A stretch of 64,000 bases of DNA, taken from NCBI RefSeq assembly GCF_004349055.1, contig NZ_SMKX01000017.1, positions 26,014-90,013 on the forward strand. The letters are read 5' to 3'. The position numbers were made by a program, and so were the translations under genes. Positions 38,515-49,286 of this stretch are shown here, one piece after another (within the stretch, counting starts at the first letter, position 1; each line of letters begins with the position of its first letter). The notes under the pieces were generated by a model that made no database searches, was not told the origin of the DNA, and saw only the letters and a list, made by a program, of their open reading frames with translations. This DNA is from Kribbella antibiotica (GTDB lineage: Bacteria > Actinomycetota > Actinomycetes > Propionibacteriales > Kribbellaceae).

Positions 38515-39078
38515 GTGGCTTCGACGAACGACCTCAAGAACGGCATGGTGCTCAACCTGGATGGGCAGCTGTGGTCTGTCGTCTGGTTCCAGCACCACAA
38601 GCCCGGCAAGGGCGGTGCGGTCATGCGCACCAAGCTCAAGAACGTGCTGAGCGGCAAGGTGGTCGACAAGACCTTCAACGCCGACGTGAAGGTCGACGTG
38701 GCCAACGTCGACAAGCGCGACATGACGTACCTGTACAACGACGGCGGCTCCTACGTCTTCATGGACAGCTCCACCTACGAGCAGGTGAGCATCACCCCCG
38801 AGGTCGTCGGTGACGCCTCGCACTTCCTGCTGGAGAACCAGGACGCCATCGTGGCCGTTCACGAAGAGCTCCCGCTGTACGTCGAGCTGCCGGCCTCGGT
38901 CGAGCTGCTCGTCGAGTACACCGAGCCCGGCCTGCAGGGCGACCGCTCGACCGGTGGCACCAAGCCGGCCAAGCTCGAGACCGGATACACGATCCAGGTC
39001 CCGCTGTTCCTGACCACCGGCGAGAAGGTCAAGGTGGACACCCGGACCGGGGACTACCTCGGCCGGATCACGTCCTGA
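38515..39078 (+). CDS. efp: Elongation factor P
   Basis: 187 residues, three beta-barrel domains; relieves ribosome stalling at polyproline. Start GTG gives [19 protein letters not shown], the conserved N terminus. The loop that carries the modified lysine elsewhere reads [10 protein letters not shown]. The domain III signature is near [35 protein letters not shown] box at 38470-38475 is a reasonable -10. Nearby -35 is weak. Confidence 0.95.
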   Translation: MASTNDLKNGMVLNLDGQLWSVVWFQHHKPGKGGAVMRTKLKNVLSGKVVDKTFNADVKVDVANVDKRDMTYLYNDGGSYVFMDSSTYEQVSITPEVVGDASHFLLENQDAIVAVHEELPLYVELPASVELLVEYTEPGLQGDRSTGGTKPAKLETGYTIQVPLFLTTGEKVKVDTRTGDYLGRITS

Positions 39079-39084
39079 TCGGCG

Positions 39085-39495
39085 ATGTCAGCGCGGAGCA
39101 AGGCCCGTAAACGGGCATTGGACGTCCTGTTCGAGTCCGAGGTCAGGGGGCTGCCGGTCGGCGGCACCCTGCCCGACCGGATCGAGGACAACGACCCGCC
39201 GGTGAACGAGTTCACCGTCGCACTGGTCGAGGGCGTCGCCAAGAACATCCACGCGATCGACGATCTGCTGTCGGCCCACTCGGTGGGCTGGTCGCTGGAC
39301 CGGATGCCGGCCGTGGACCGCAACGTCCTGCGGATCGGTGCCTACGAGCTCCTGTACGACGACCAGGTGCCGGATGTGGTCGCGGTGAGCGAAGCAGTGG
39401 CGATGGCGCGGGACCTGTCGACCGACGAGTCTCCGGCGTTCGTGAACGGGCTGCTGGCCCGGCTGCTGCAGCTCAAGCCGACGCTGGGCATCTGA
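39085..39495 (+). CDS. nusB: Transcription antitermination factor NusB
   Basis: 136 residues, all-helical; binds boxA RNA with NusE during rRNA transcription. Recognised by ARKRALDVLFESEVRG, VDRNVLRIGAYELLY, VAVSEAVAMARDLSTDESPAFVNGLLARL. Starts 6 nt after efp. Followed by a hairpin and convergent bldD. Confidence 0.93.
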   Translation: MSARSKARKRALDVLFESEVRGLPVGGTLPDRIEDNDPPVNEFTVALVEGVAKNIHAIDDLLSAHSVGWSLDRMPAVDRNVLRIGAYELLYDDQVPDVVAVSEAVAMARDLSTDESPAFVNGLLARLLQLKPTLGI

Positions 39496-39575
39496 CAGCT
39501 ATCTGGCAAATCCAGAAGCGCGAGGGGGGCGAGCCCTCTGGCAACTCTGTTTCTTCTTCTCTCTAGATCTTCGAT

Positions 39576-39608
39576 GGCCCGGTGACCGTCTCGGTACGGT
39601 CCCGGGCC
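39576..39608 (+). terminator. Hairpin after nusB
   Basis: GGCCCGG (39576-39582) pairs with CCGGGCC (39602-39608), and ACCGT (39585-39589) with ACGGT (39596-39600), giving a long GC stem. No strong T-run follows. It lies in the 295-bp gap between the convergent nusB and bldD and may act as a terminator; no gene is visible in the gap. Confidence 0.5.
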
Positions 39609-39690
39609 GGCACTTTGTCCGGCTTTGATGGCGCGGGGGGAACGGCCCCGGCCGCTGTCAGCAGGTGAGGTGAAAGTCCTGCCGATGTAC

Positions 39691-39727
39691 TACTGCGGTA
39701 CTGCGTACTGCGTACTGCGGTACTGCG
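39691..39727. repeat. Five near-tandem TACTGCG heptamers
   Basis: TACTGCG occurs at 39691, 39699, 39706, 39713 and 39721, with zero or one G between copies. It lies downstream of both nusB and bldD, outside any gene. Probably a slippage-prone microrepeat. Confidence 0.7.
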
Positions 39728-39790
39728 TGAGTTCGAGCGGAGGCGGCGGCCGCGGGCAAGCTGCTACGAGCCCCGACCGTCAGACGCCGC

Positions 39791-40306
39791 TCAGGCGCCG
39801 GCAGCCTCGGTGGTCTCCTCGACGTCACCCTTCGCCTCGGGGTTCAGGACTCCCCAGGAGATGAAGCGCTCGGTCAGAGTCGTCGGCGACTCGTCGTAGA
39901 TGACCGCCAGGGTGCGCATGTCGTCCTGACGGATCGACAGCACCTTGCCGTTGTAGTCGCCCCGCTGGGCCTGGATGGTGGCGGCGTAACGGGTCAACGG
40001 ACCCGCCTCACCGGCGTCCAGGTGGTGCAGAGCTTCGAGGTCGAGGATCAACCGGGGCGGTGCCGCCGCGGCAGCTGCCGCCTTGGCCGAACCCGGGAGC
40101 AGTTCGCCGACCGGGACGCCGTAGAAATCGGCGAGCTCGGCAAGCTTCTGGACGGTGACTGCACGGTCGCCACGCTCGTACGAGCCGACCACCACTGCCT
40201 TCCAGCGACCCTTGGACTTCTCTTCCACGCCATGCAGCGACAGACCCTGCTGCTGGCGGATGGCGCGTAGCTTGCCACCCAGTGTCTTCGCGTATTCGCT
40301 CGGCAC
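39791..40306 (-). CDS. bldD: Developmental regulator BldD
   Basis: 171 residues. N-terminal HTH domain (YAKTLGGKLRAIRQQQGLSL... VVVGSYERGDRAVTVQKLAELADFYG) nearly matches Streptomyces BldD. The C-terminal cyclic-di-GMP site is complete: RGD (115-117) followed eight residues later by RQDD (126-129), the RxD-X8-RxxD signature that drives c-di-GMP-mediated dimerisation. BldD represses developmental and other genes. Its promoter carries a BldD box at 40381-40395, so it is likely autoregulated. Confidence 0.95.
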   Translation of the reverse strand: MPSEYAKTLGGKLRAIRQQQGLSLHGVEEKSKGRWKAVVVGSYERGDRAVTVQKLAELADFYGVPVGELLPGSAKAAAAAAAPPRLILDLEALHHLDAGEAGPLTRYAATIQAQRGDYNGKVLSIRQDDMRTLAVIYDESPTTLTERFISWGVLNPEAKGDVEETTEAAGA

Positions 40307-40380
40307 TTTGGTTCTTCCCTCCGAACTAGTTTCGTGTGGTCCGGACCGCTGGAAACGGGCCGGTCGTGAAACCCCCCTCG

Positions 40381-40423
40381 ATTACACAGAGTAACAATAT
40401 TCTGGGTCAGAGGCCAGAGTCAA
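40381..40423 (-). promoter_or_regulatory. bldD promoter with BldD-box
   Basis: On the minus strand TTGACT (40423-40418) and TATTGT (40399-40394) are 18 bp apart. ATTACACAGAGTAAC at 40381-40395 matches the known BldD consensus TnACnC(A/T)GnGTnA at every defined position and overlaps the -10. This supports negative autoregulation as known in Streptomyces coelicolor. Confidence 0.8.
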
Positions 40424-40466
40424 GACGGCGTGTCACATCCGATACCATGTCAAGCGGTCCGAACGT

Positions 40467-40499
40467 CCTTTAAAGACCTGTCCCGAGAGGCAGGAAAGG
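40467..40499 (+). promoter_or_regulatory. PyrR-binding RNA hairpin at the pyrR ribosome binding site
   Basis: The leader folds as CCTTT (40467-40471) with AAAGG (40495-40499) and CCTG (40477-40480) with CAGG (40491-40494), leaving the loop TCCCGAGAGG. The GAGAGG loop and CTTTAA flank are the conserved PyrR recognition pattern. The 3' arm overlaps the AAAGGAGG ribosome binding site, and no terminator follows, so the mechanism would be translational repression, as described for mycobacteria. Controls the whole pyr operon. Confidence 0.8.
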
Positions 40500-40512
40500 A
40501 GGAACGGTAGCG

Positions 40513-41079
40513 ATGAGCCCTGCCCCGGTACCCGTACCGCGCACAGTGCTGGATGCTTCCGACATTTCCCGGGCACTGACCCGGATCGCGCACGAGATTC
40601 TCGAGCGCAACAGGGGTGCAGACCCCGTAGTACTGCTTGGCATCCCCACCCGTGGGGTCGGCCTGGCGACCCGGATTTCCGAGCGGATCGCAGCCGTCGA
40701 AGGTCAGAGTGTGCCCACAGGGTCACTCGATGTGACGATGTATCGCGACGACATCGGCCTCAAGCCGGCACGTGCTCTAGAACACACTGACATTCCGCCA
40801 GGCGGAATCGATGGCAAGGTCGTGGTCCTGGTGGACGACGTGCTGTTCTCCGGCCGCACCATCCGCGCGGCCCTCGACGCGATCGGCGACATCGGCCGGC
40901 CGAAGGCGGTCCAGCTGGCCGTCCTGGTCGACCGCGGCCACCGCGAGCTGCCGATCCGCGCCGACTACGTGGGCAAGAACCTGCCCACCTCGCTGGTCGA
41001 GCGGGTCACCGTCCACCTCACCGAGTACGACGGCACTGACGCCGTACTGATCGCCGACAAGACGGGAGCGGCGGTCTGA
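40513..41079 (+). CDS. pyrR: Pyrimidine operon regulator/uracil phosphoribosyltransferase PyrR
   Basis: 188 residues. The PRPP-binding loop [17 protein letters not shown] (102-118) and [15 protein letters not shown] identify PyrR. It binds UMP and pyr mRNA; its own leader carries the hairpin at 40467-40499. First gene of the pyr operon, ATG with AAAGGAGG upstream; overlaps pyrB by 1 nt. Confidence 0.95.
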   Translation: MSPAPVPVPRTVLDASDISRALTRIAHEILERNRGADPVVLLGIPTRGVGLATRISERIAAVEGQSVPTGSLDVTMYRDDIGLKPARALEHTDIPPGGIDGKVVVLVDDVLFSGRTIRAALDAIGDIGRPKAVQLAVLVDRGHRELPIRADYVGKNLPTSLVERVTVHLTEYDGTDAVLIADKTGAAV

Positions 41080-42023
41080 TGCGCCACCTACTGAGCGCGG
41101 GCGACCTGAGCCTCGACGAGGCCAACCTGATCCTCGACACCGCCGAGGAGATGCGGTCACTGGCCGACCGGCCGATCAAGAAGCTGCCGGCCCTGCGCGG
41201 CCGGACCGTGGTGAACCTCTTCTTCGAGGACTCCACCCGGACCCGGATCTCGTTCGAGGCGGCCGCCAAGCGGCTGTCGGCCGACGTGATCAACTTCTCC
41301 GCCAAGGGCTCCAGCGTGAGCAAGGGCGAGAGCCTGAAGGACACCGCGCTGACGCTGCAGGCGATGGGCGCCGACGGTGTCGTCTGCCGGCACGGCGCCT
41401 CTGGTGCGCCGCACCTGCTGGCCACCTCCGGCTGGATGACCGGTGCGATCGTGAACGCCGGTGACGGCACCCACGAGCACCCGACCCAGGCCCTGCTGGA
41501 CGCCTTCACCATGCGCCGCCACCTCGGCTCGCTGGAAGGCCGCCGAATCACGATCGTCGGCGACGTCCTGCACTCCCGGGTCGCGCGCTCCAACGTGCTG
41601 CTGCTGTCCACCCTCGGGGCCGACGTCACGGTGGTCGCTCCGCCGACACTGCTGCCGGTCGACATGTCGCGCTGGCCCTGTACGACGTCGTACGACTTCG
41701 ACTCGGTGTTGCCCAAGAGCGACGCGGTGATGATGCTGCGCGTCCAGCGGGAGCGGATGGGGGAGGCGTTCTTCCCGAGCGCTCGCGAGTACACCCGCCG
41801 CTACGGGCTCGACGTGCACCGGATGGCGCAGCTGTCCGACGAGGCGATCGTGCTGCACCCCGGCCCGATGAACCGCGGCATGGAGATCAGCGCCGAGGTC
41901 GCCGACTCCACCCGCTCGGTGATCGTCGAACAGGTCACCAACGGCGTGGCCGTCCGGATGGCCGTCCTTTATCTGCTGTTGTCAGGTAGCAACGAAACTT
42001 CTTCAGAGGAGCAGAACGCATGA
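41079..42023 (+). CDS. pyrB: Aspartate carbamoyltransferase catalytic chain
   Basis: 314 residues. Condenses carbamoyl phosphate with aspartate. Carbamoyl-phosphate motif [30 protein letters not shown] and [12 protein letters not shown] are intact. No pyrI regulatory chain is present. Start overlaps the pyrR stop (TGATG). Confidence 0.96.
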   Translation: MRHLLSAGDLSLDEANLILDTAEEMRSLADRPIKKLPALRGRTVVNLFFEDSTRTRISFEAAAKRLSADVINFSAKGSSVSKGESLKDTALTLQAMGADGVVCRHGASGAPHLLATSGWMTGAIVNAGDGTHEHPTQALLDAFTMRRHLGSLEGRRITIVGDVLHSRVARSNVLLLSTLGADVTVVAPPTLLPVDMSRWPCTTSYDFDSVLPKSDAVMMLRVQRERMGEAFFPSAREYTRRYGLDVHRMAQLSDEAIVLHPGPMNRGMEISAEVADSTRSVIVEQVTNGVAVRMAVLYLLLSGSNETSSEEQNA

Positions 42024-43324
42024 CCGCATATCTGATCACCGACGCCAGCATTGTGGGCGGCGAGGTGGCGGATCTGTTGCTCGACAACGGGGAGATCGTT
42101 GCGGTTGGCACCAACCTCGCCGAATCGATTAAGGGAGGTCCGGCCGATGCGGAGATCATCGACGCTGCAGGGCTGATCGCGCTGCCGGGCCTGGTCGACC
42201 TGCACACGCACCTGCGGGAGCCGGGCCGCGAGGACGCGGAGACCGTTCTCACCGGTACTCGCGCAGCCGCGCTCGGCGGGTTCACAGCCGTCTTCGCGAT
42301 GGCCAACACCGACCCGGTGGCTGACACCGCCGGTGTCGTCGAGCAGGTCTGGCGCCTGGGCCGCGAGGCCGGGTACGCCGATGTGTTCCCGATCGGCGCG
42401 GTCACGGTCGGCCGTCAGGGCACGCAGCTCGCGGAGCTCGGTGCGATGGCCGACTCGGCCGCCCGCGTCCGGGTCTTCTCCGACGACGGCGACTGTGTCT
42501 GGGACGCGGCCCTGATGCGGCGCGCGCTCGAGTACGTGAAGGCCTTCGGCGGCACGATCGCCCAGCACGCGCAGGAGCCGCGCCTGACCAAGGGCGCGCA
42601 GATGAACGAGGGAGCGCTCTCCGGCGTTCTCGGACTCCAGGGCTGGCCGAGCGTCGCGGAAGAGGCGATCATCGCCCGCGACATCCTGCTCAACCACCAC
42701 GTGGGCTCGAAGCTGCACATCTGCCACCTGTCCACCAAGGGATCGGTCGACATCGTCCGGGCCGCCAAGAAGCGCGGGCTCGAGGTGACCGCCGAGGTCA
42801 CCCCGCACCACCTGCTGCTGACCGAAGACCTGGCGAGCACGTACAACCCGGTCTTCAAGGTGAACCCGCCGCTGCGCACCAAGGAGGACGTCGAGGCCGT
42901 CCGCGAGGGCCTGGCCGACGGCACCATCGACATCGTCGCCACCGACCACGCACCGCACCCGGTCGAGGACAAGGACTGCGAGTGGAGCGCGGCCGCGTTC
43001 GGCATGCTCGGCCTGGAGACCGCTCTCTCGGTCGTTCAGCACGCGATGGTCGACACCAAGCTGCTGACCTGGGCCGAGGTCGCCGACCGGATGAGCTACC
43101 GCCCGGCCGCGATCGGCCAGATCAGCGACCACGGCCAGCCGCTGGTCGCCGGTGCGCCGGCGAACGTCGTACTGGTGGATCCGGCGGCGCAGCGCGAGAT
43201 CAAGTCGGCCGAGTCGGCGTCGCTGTCGCGGAACACGCCGTTCCACGGGATGACGCTGCCGGGCAAGGTGGTCGCGACGTTCCTGCGCGGCGAGCCGACC
43301 GTCCTGAACGGACAAGCTAAGTGA
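42020..43324 (+). CDS. pyrC: Dihydroorotase
   Basis: 434 residues, type I dihydroorotase. Metal-binding [13 protein letters not shown], the region [20 protein letters not shown], and the catalytic aspartate in ATDHAPHP are present. It cyclises carbamoyl aspartate. Overlaps pyrB by 4 nt (ATGA). Confidence 0.96.
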   Translation: MTAYLITDASIVGGEVADLLLDNGEIVAVGTNLAESIKGGPADAEIIDAAGLIALPGLVDLHTHLREPGREDAETVLTGTRAAALGGFTAVFAMANTDPVADTAGVVEQVWRLGREAGYADVFPIGAVTVGRQGTQLAELGAMADSAARVRVFSDDGDCVWDAALMRRALEYVKAFGGTIAQHAQEPRLTKGAQMNEGALSGVLGLQGWPSVAEEAIIARDILLNHHVGSKLHICHLSTKGSVDIVRAAKKRGLEVTAEVTPHHLLLTEDLASTYNPVFKVNPPLRTKEDVEAVREGLADGTIDIVATDHAPHPVEDKDCEWSAAAFGMLGLETALSVVQHAMVDTKLLTWAEVADRMSYRPAAIGQISDHGQPLVAGAPANVVLVDPAAQREIKSAESASLSRNTPFHGMTLPGKVVATFLRGEPTVLNGQAK

Positions 43325-43812
43325 AGACCTTCCTGGGCATTGCCGGCACGGTCTTGGTGATCGCTGCCGGGTACTACGCCATGTGGCGGGGCTGGCGGAA
43401 CCGCCAGGCCCGGCAGTCCGAGCTGGCACCGCTGCCCGAGGTGCCGGCCGACAAGATCCGCGGGGTGGAAGGCGTGTACGTCGCCACCACGTCCGCCGGC
43501 GACTGGATGGACCGGATCGCCGTGCACGAACTGGGCGTCCGCAGCGTTGCGGACCTGGCCGTCAGTGAGGCCGGCCTGATCTTCCATCGGCGGGGCGCGG
43601 CGGATGTCTTCATCCCCGTCGACCACTTGACCGGCGTCCGGACCGACCAAGGCATCGCCGGCAAGGTGACCGCCGAGAAGTCCGGCCTGGTCGTGGTGAC
43701 CTGGAGCCACGACGGCAAGGAGCTGGACACCGGCTTCCGCCCCCGTCGCAAGGCCGACACCGAAACCCTGACTGAATCCATTGCGACTTTGATCGGAGCC
43801 GAGCAATCATGA
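43321..43812 (+). CDS. Membrane-anchored protein of the pyr operon (PH-like)
   Basis: 163 residues: one N-terminal membrane helix (about 4-21), then a beta-rich soluble region ([26 protein letters not shown]... [18 protein letters not shown]) that resembles a PH-like fold. A protein of this kind lies between pyrC and carA also in mycobacteria (Rv1382 position). Function unknown. GTG start overlapping pyrC by 4 nt and overlapping carA by 4 nt. Confidence 0.8.
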   Translation: MKTFLGIAGTVLVIAAGYYAMWRGWRNRQARQSELAPLPEVPADKIRGVEGVYVATTSAGDWMDRIAVHELGVRSVADLAVSEAGLIFHRRGAADVFIPVDHLTGVRTDQGIAGKVTAEKSGLVVVTWSHDGKELDTGFRPRRKADTETLTESIATLIGAEQS

Positions 43813-44930
43813 GCCAGCCCGCACTCCTGGTGCTTGAAGACGGCCGGTCGTTCGCCGGTACGTCGTACGGGGCGACCGGCGAGACCTTCGGCGAGGCGGT
43901 GTTCACCACCGGGATGACCGGCTACCAGGAGACGCTGACCGACCCGTCCTACCACCGTCAGATCGTCACCCAGACGGCGCCGCACATCGGCAACACCGGG
44001 GTGAACGACGAGGACGACGAGTCGCACAAGATCTGGGTCGCCGGGTACATCGTCCGCGACCCTGCTCGCGTCTCGTCGAACTGGCGCGCCACCCGCTCGC
44101 TCGACGACCAGCTGAAGTCGCAGGGCATCGTCGGCATCTCGGGGATCGACACCCGCGCCCTGACCCGGCACCTGCGCGAACGCGGCGCGATGCGGGCCGG
44201 GATCTCCACCTCGGTGCTCGACCCGGCGGAGCTGCTGGCGAAGGTGCTTGAGCAGCCGGCGATGGCCGGCGCCGACCTCGCCGCGGAGGTCACCACCAAC
44301 GAGTCGTACGTCGTGCCTGCCGAAGGCGAGAAGCGGTTCACGGTCGTCGCTCTCGACCTCGGCATCAAGGCGATGACGCCGAAGCGGATGGCCGAGCGCG
44401 GCATCGAGGTCCACGTCCTGCCGGCCACCGCGTCGCTCGAGGAGGTGCTGGCGGTGAACCCGGACGGCATCTTCATGAGCAACGGACCGGGCGACCCGGA
44501 GACCACCGAGCATCCGACGACGCTGCTGAAGGAACTGCTGCAGCGCGGCAAGCCGTACTTCGGGATCTGCTTCGGTAATCAGGTGTTCGGGCGTGCGCTC
44601 GGGCTCGGGACCTTCAAGCTCAAGTACGGGCACCGCGGGATCAACCAGCCGGTGCTCGATCGCGCGACCGGCAAGGTGGAGATCACGGCGCAGAACCACG
44701 GGTTCGCTGTGGACGCACCGCTCGAGGGGACGTTCGAGACGCCGTACGGGCCGGCTGAGGTCAGCCATGTTTCGCTGAACGACAACGTCGTCGAAGGACT
44801 CAAGCTGACCGGCCACGACGGCCGGGTGCTCGCGTTCTCTGTGCAGTACCACCCCGAAGCCGCAGCAGGGCCGCACGATTCGGCGTACCTGTTCGATCGC
44901 TTCGTAGAGCTGATGGAGGGGCGGGCCTGA
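43809..44930 (+). CDS. carA: Carbamoyl-phosphate synthase small subunit
   Basis: 373 residues; class I glutamine amidotransferase. Nucleophile Cys in [16 protein letters not shown], with His in [12 protein letters not shown]-terminal domain [17 protein letters not shown] and [14 protein letters not shown]. Transfers ammonia to CarB. Overlaps carB by 1 nt. Confidence 0.97.
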   Translation: MSQPALLVLEDGRSFAGTSYGATGETFGEAVFTTGMTGYQETLTDPSYHRQIVTQTAPHIGNTGVNDEDDESHKIWVAGYIVRDPARVSSNWRATRSLDDQLKSQGIVGISGIDTRALTRHLRERGAMRAGISTSVLDPAELLAKVLEQPAMAGADLAAEVTTNESYVVPAEGEKRFTVVALDLGIKAMTPKRMAERGIEVHVLPATASLEEVLAVNPDGIFMSNGPGDPETTEHPTTLLKELLQRGKPYFGICFGNQVFGRALGLGTFKLKYGHRGINQPVLDRATGKVEITAQNHGFAVDAPLEGTFETPYGPAEVSHVSLNDNVVEGLKLTGHDGRVLAFSVQYHPEAAAGPHDSAYLFDRFVELMEGRA

Positions 44931-47900
44931 TGCCACGTCGTACAGATATCGAATCGGTGCTCGTCATCGGCTCCGGCCCGATCGTGATCGGTCAGGCCTG
45001 TGAGTTCGACTACTCCGGTACGCAAGCCTGCCGGGTGCTGCGCGAGGAGGGGTTCCGGGTCATCCTCGTGAACTCCAATCCGGCCACGATCATGACGGAC
45101 CCGGAGTTCGCCGACGCCACGTACATCGAGCCGATCACGCCCGAGTACGTCGAGAAGGTGATCGAGAAGGAGCGCCCGAACGCGCTGCTCGCGACGCTGG
45201 GCGGCCAGACCGCGCTGAACGCCGCGATCGCGTTGCACGACAACGGCGTGCTGGCGAAGTACGGCGTCGAGCTGATCGGCGCCTCGGTCGAGGCGATCCA
45301 GCGTGGTGAGAACCGCGAGTCGTTCAAGGAGATCGTCGAGAAGCTCGGCGCGGAGACCGCACGATCGGTGGTCTGTCACACGATCGAGGACGTGCTGGGT
45401 GCGGCCGGCGAGCTCGGCTACCCGCTGGTGGTGCGGCCGTCGTTCACGATGGGCGGTGTCGGCTCCGGGATGGCCTACGACGAGGCCGACCTGACCCGGA
45501 TCGCCGGGTCCGGCCTGCAGGCGTCGCCGACCACCGAGGTGCTGATCGAGGAATCGATCCTCGGGTGGAAGGAGTACGAGCTGGAGGTGATGCGCGACAA
45601 GGCCGACAACGTCGTGATCATCTGCTCGATCGAGAACGTCGACCCGATGGGCGTGCACACTGGCGACTCGGTCACGGTCGCCCCGGCGATGACGCTGACC
45701 GACCGCGAGTACCAGACCATGCGGGACCTGTCGATCGGCATCATCCGTGAGGTCGGCGTCGACACCGGTGGCTGCAACATCCAGTTCGCGGTGAACCCCG
45801 AAGACGGCCGGCTGATCGTGATCGAGATGAACCCGCGGGTGTCGCGGTCGTCCGCGCTGGCCTCGAAGGCGACCGGTTTCCCGATCGCCAAGATCGCCGC
45901 GAAGGTCGCCATCGGCTACACGCTCGACGAGATCCCGAACGACATCACGCAGCAGACGCCGGCCAGCTTCGAGCCGGTGCTCGACTACGTCGTGGTGAAG
46001 GTGCCGCGGTTCGCGTTCGAGAAGTTCCCGGCCGCGGACGCCACGCTGACCACGCACATGAAGAGCGTCGGCGAGGCGATGGCGATCGGCCGCAACTACA
46101 CCGAGGCGCTGCAGAAGGCGCTGCGGTCGCTGGAGAAGCCGGAGGCCCGGTTCTCCTGGCTCGGTGATCCTTCGACCGATCTGGATTCGTTGCTAGAGGC
46201 AATCAAGACGCCGCAGGACGGCCGGCTGCGGATCATCATGGACGCGATCCGGGCCGGGGCGACGCCGGAGCAGGTCTTCGACGCGACGAAGATCGACCCC
46301 TGGTTCGTGGACCAGATGTACCTGATCCACGAGACCGCTCTCCAGGTTGCGGCCGCACCGCGGCTCACGCCTGAGGTGATCAAGCTCGCCAAGCGGCACG
46401 GGTTCTCCGATCTGCAGCTGGCCGAGATCCGCGATCTGACCGAGGACGTCGTACGGGGTGTCCGGCAGGCGCTGGGGATCCGGCCGGTCTACAAGACGGT
46501 CGACACGTGCGCGGCCGAGTTCGCGGCCACGACGCCGTACCACTACTCGTCGTACGACGAGGAGAGCGAAGTCGCGACGCGGACCGAGCCAGCCGTGCTG
46601 ATCCTCGGGTCCGGGCCGAACCGGATCGGGCAGGGCATCGAGTTCGACTACTCGTGTGTGCACGCGTCGATGGCGCTGCGCGAAGCGGGCTATTGCACGA
46701 TCATGGTGAACTGCAACCCGGAGACGGTTTCGACCGACTACGACACCTCGGACCGGCTCTACTTCGAGCCGCTCACCTGCGAGGACGTCCTCGAGATCGT
46801 GTACGCCGAGATGCAGGCCGGCCCGGTGGCCGGAGTGATCGTGCAGCTCGGTGGCCAGACCCCGCTGGGGCTGGCGCAGCGGCTCGCGGATGCCGGCGTA
46901 CCGATCGTTGGTACGTCGCCTGCTGCGATCCACCTGGCTGAGGAGCGAGGTGCCTTCGGCAAGGTGCTCGCGGACGCTGGTCTGCCTGCGCCGAAGCACG
47001 GGATCGCGCTCTCTGCCGAAGAGGCGCACGGGGTTGCGGAGGAGATCGGGTTCCCGGTGCTCGTCCGGCCGTCGTACGTGCTCGGTGGGCGCGGGATGGA
47101 GATCGTCTACAGCGCCGACGAGCTTTCGGCCGCGCTGGAGCGGTTGGGCGGCGGCGAGGCGTTCGAGCACCCGGTGCTGGTCGACCGGTTCCTCGACGAT
47201 GCGGTCGAGATCGACGTGGACGGGCTCTTCGACGGGACCGAGCTGTTCCTGGGCGGCGTGATGGAGCACATCGAGGAGGCCGGGGTGCACTCGGGCGACT
47301 CGTCGTGCGCGCTGCCGCCGATCACGCTCGGGAACGCCGACATCGAGAAGATCCGGCAGTCGACCGAGGCGATCGCGCGGGGCGTCGGCGTGCAGGGTCT
47401 GCTGAACGTGCAGTACGCGCTTGCCGGCGACGTGCTCTACGTGCTTGAGGCGAACCCGCGGGCGTCGCGGACGGTGCCGTTCGTGTCCAAGGCGACGGCG
47501 ACGCCGTTGGCCAAGGCTGCGGCCCGGGTGATGCTCGGGGCAACGATCGCCGAGCTGCGCGCCGAGGGCATGCTGCCGGCCGTTGGTGACGGTGGCACGC
47601 TGCCGTCCAACGCGCCGATCGCGGTCAAGGAGGCCGTGATGCCGTTCAACCGGTTCCGGACCATCGACGGCCGCTCGGTCGACACCGTGCTCGGGCCGGA
47701 GATGCGCTCGACCGGTGAGGTGATGGGCTTCGACGACACCTTCGGGATCGCGTTCGCGAAGTCGCAGGCGGGGGCTTCGCAGCCGCTGCCGGGCTCGGGC
47801 AAGGTGTTCGTGTCGGTCGCGAACCGGGACAAGCGGCACATGATCTTCCCGGTGAAGCGGCTGGCCGACCTCGGGTTCGAGATCTACGCAACCGAAGGTA

Positions 47901-48250
47901 CGGCGGATGTGCTGCGCCGCAACGGGGTCGACGCGGTGACTGTTCGCAAGAGCAGCCAGGGTCCTGGGCCGAACGGTGAGCCGACGATCGTCCAGATGGT
48001 TCAGGACGGTGAGCTGAACCTGATCGTCAACACGCCGATCGGGATCACCCAGGGTGGGTCGCCGCGACTCGACGGGTATGAGATCCGCTCAGCAGCGGTG
48101 GCGCGGAACATTCCGTGCATCACCACGGTGCAGGGGCTGGCGGCCGCCGTACAGGGGATTGAGGCGCAGCGGACCGGAGACATCGGGGTTCGGTCGCTGC
48201 AGGACTGGGTGCCGCGGATCCGCGGTGAGCGGGTCACCGACCGTGGCTAG
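44930..48250 (+). CDS. carB: Carbamoyl-phosphate synthase large subunit
   Basis: 1106 residues with two ATP-grasp halves. Signatures [20 protein letters not shown] and [18 protein letters not shown] open the halves; [17 protein letters not shown] and [16 protein letters not shown] mark the ATP sites. The C-terminal allosteric domain ([21 protein letters not shown]) is present. Makes carbamoyl phosphate for arginine and pyrimidines. Confidence 0.98.
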   Translation: MPRRTDIESVLVIGSGPIVIGQACEFDYSGTQACRVLREEGFRVILVNSNPATIMTDPEFADATYIEPITPEYVEKVIEKERPNALLATLGGQTALNAAIALHDNGVLAKYGVELIGASVEAIQRGENRESFKEIVEKLGAETARSVVCHTIEDVLGAAGELGYPLVVRPSFTMGGVGSGMAYDEADLTRIAGSGLQASPTTEVLIEESILGWKEYELEVMRDKADNVVIICSIENVDPMGVHTGDSVTVAPAMTLTDREYQTMRDLSIGIIREVGVDTGGCNIQFAVNPEDGRLIVIEMNPRVSRSSALASKATGFPIAKIAAKVAIGYTLDEIPNDITQQTPASFEPVLDYVVVKVPRFAFEKFPAADATLTTHMKSVGEAMAIGRNYTEALQKALRSLEKPEARFSWLGDPSTDLDSLLEAIKTPQDGRLRIIMDAIRAGATPEQVFDATKIDPWFVDQMYLIHETALQVAAAPRLTPEVIKLAKRHGFSDLQLAEIRDLTEDVVRGVRQALGIRPVYKTVDTCAAEFAATTPYHYSSYDEESEVATRTEPAVLILGSGPNRIGQGIEFDYSCVHASMALREAGYCTIMVNCNPETVSTDYDTSDRLYFEPLTCEDVLEIVYAEMQAGPVAGVIVQLGGQTPLGLAQRLADAGVPIVGTSPAAIHLAEERGAFGKVLADAGLPAPKHGIALSAEEAHGVAEEIGFPVLVRPSYVLGGRGMEIVYSADELSAALERLGGGEAFEHPVLVDRFLDDAVEIDVDGLFDGTELFLGGVMEHIEEAGVHSGDSSCALPPITLGNADIEKIRQSTEAIARGVGVQGLLNVQYALAGDVLYVLEANPRASRTVPFVSKATATPLAKAAARVMLGATIAELRAEGMLPAVGDGGTLPSNAPIAVKEAVMPFNRFRTIDGRSVDTVLGPEMRSTGEVMGFDDTFGIAFAKSQAGASQPLPGSGKVFVSVANRDKRHMIFPVKRLADLGFEIYATEGTADVLRRNGVDAVTVRKSSQGPGPNGEPTIVQMVQDGELNLIVNTPIGITQGGSPRLDGYEIRSAAVARNIPCITTVQGLAAAVQGIEAQRTGDIGVRSLQDWVPRIRGERVTDRG

Positions 48251-49286
48251 TTTTTATGGAAAGGTCCTGCGCCCGGCGCTGTATCGGCTGGGCAAGGGTG
48301 ACGCGGAGATCGCGCACGAGCAGACGCTGCACGGCCTGCGTCGGCTCGGGCGCGTTCCCGGCGCGGTGAGCGCTCTCTCGCGTTCTTTCGGGGCGATCCC
48401 GGCATCGGCGGCGCGGACAGTCTTTGGGATTCGGTTCCCGGGGCCGGTCGGGCTGGCGGCGGGGATGGACAAGAACGGGATCGCGTTGCCGGCTTGGCGC
48501 GCGCTCGGGTTCGGGTTCGTCGAGGTCGGCACCGTGACTGCCGTGCCGCAGCCGGGGAACGAGAAGCCGCGGCTGTTCCGGCTCGTCGAGGACGAGGCCG
48601 TGATCAACCGGATGGGGTTCAACAACCTCGGTTCCGCGGCGCTGGCCGAGAGGCTGGAGAAGACCGGGCCGCTCGGGTACCCGCTCGGTGTCTCGATCGG
48701 CAAGTCGAAGGTGACGCCGCTGGACAAGGCCGTCGACGACTACGTGATGTCGCTGCGCCGGCTCTACCAGTACGGCGACTACTTCGCGGTGAACGTGTCG
48801 TCGCCGAACACGCCGGGATTGCGCTCTCTGCAGGACTCGGGGCAGCTTCGTGAACTGCTTACGGCGCTGCACGCGGAAGGCGAGTCTTTGGGGGGTGGCT
48901 CGTCGAAACCGATCTTGGTGAAGATTGCGCCCGACCTCACGCCCTCGGCGATCGACGAACTGCTGGGCGTCTGCACGGACGTCGGGGTCGCAGGGATCAT
49001 CGCCACCAACACCACCATCGGCCGGCAGGGTGTCGAATCGCATCCGCTGGCAGCTGAGGCCGGCGGGCTGTCCGGACGGCCGCTGACCGAGATCGCGGCC
49101 AAGACGGTCGCGCACATCCATGCAGAAACCGGGGGAGCGCTCCCCATCATCGGTGTCGGCGGCATCCTCGAGCCCTCCGATGCTCAGCGCCTGCTCGACG
49201 CCGGAGCGAGCCTGGTGCAGGTCTACTCGGGCCTGATCTACCGGGGGCCGGGGCTGATCAGACAGATCAACAGGAGACTTTCATGA
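48243..49286 (+). CDS. pyrD: Dihydroorotate dehydrogenase, class 2
   Basis: 347 residues; quinone-linked, membrane-associated class 2 form. Motifs [33 protein letters not shown], the catalytic serine in [12 protein letters not shown], and [13 protein letters not shown] start overlaps the carB stop by 8 nt. In M. tuberculosis pyrD lies elsewhere; its insertion here matches Streptomyces-like order. Confidence 0.95.
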   Translation: MASFYGKVLRPALYRLGKGDAEIAHEQTLHGLRRLGRVPGAVSALSRSFGAIPASAARTVFGIRFPGPVGLAAGMDKNGIALPAWRALGFGFVEVGTVTAVPQPGNEKPRLFRLVEDEAVINRMGFNNLGSAALAERLEKTGPLGYPLGVSIGKSKVTPLDKAVDDYVMSLRRLYQYGDYFAVNVSSPNTPGLRSLQDSGQLRELLTALHAEGESLGGGSSKPILVKIAPDLTPSAIDELLGVCTDVGVAGIIATNTTIGRQGVESHPLAAEAGGLSGRPLTEIAAKTVAHIHAETGGALPIIGVGGILEPSDAQRLLDAGASLVQVYSGLIYRGPGLIRQINRRLS

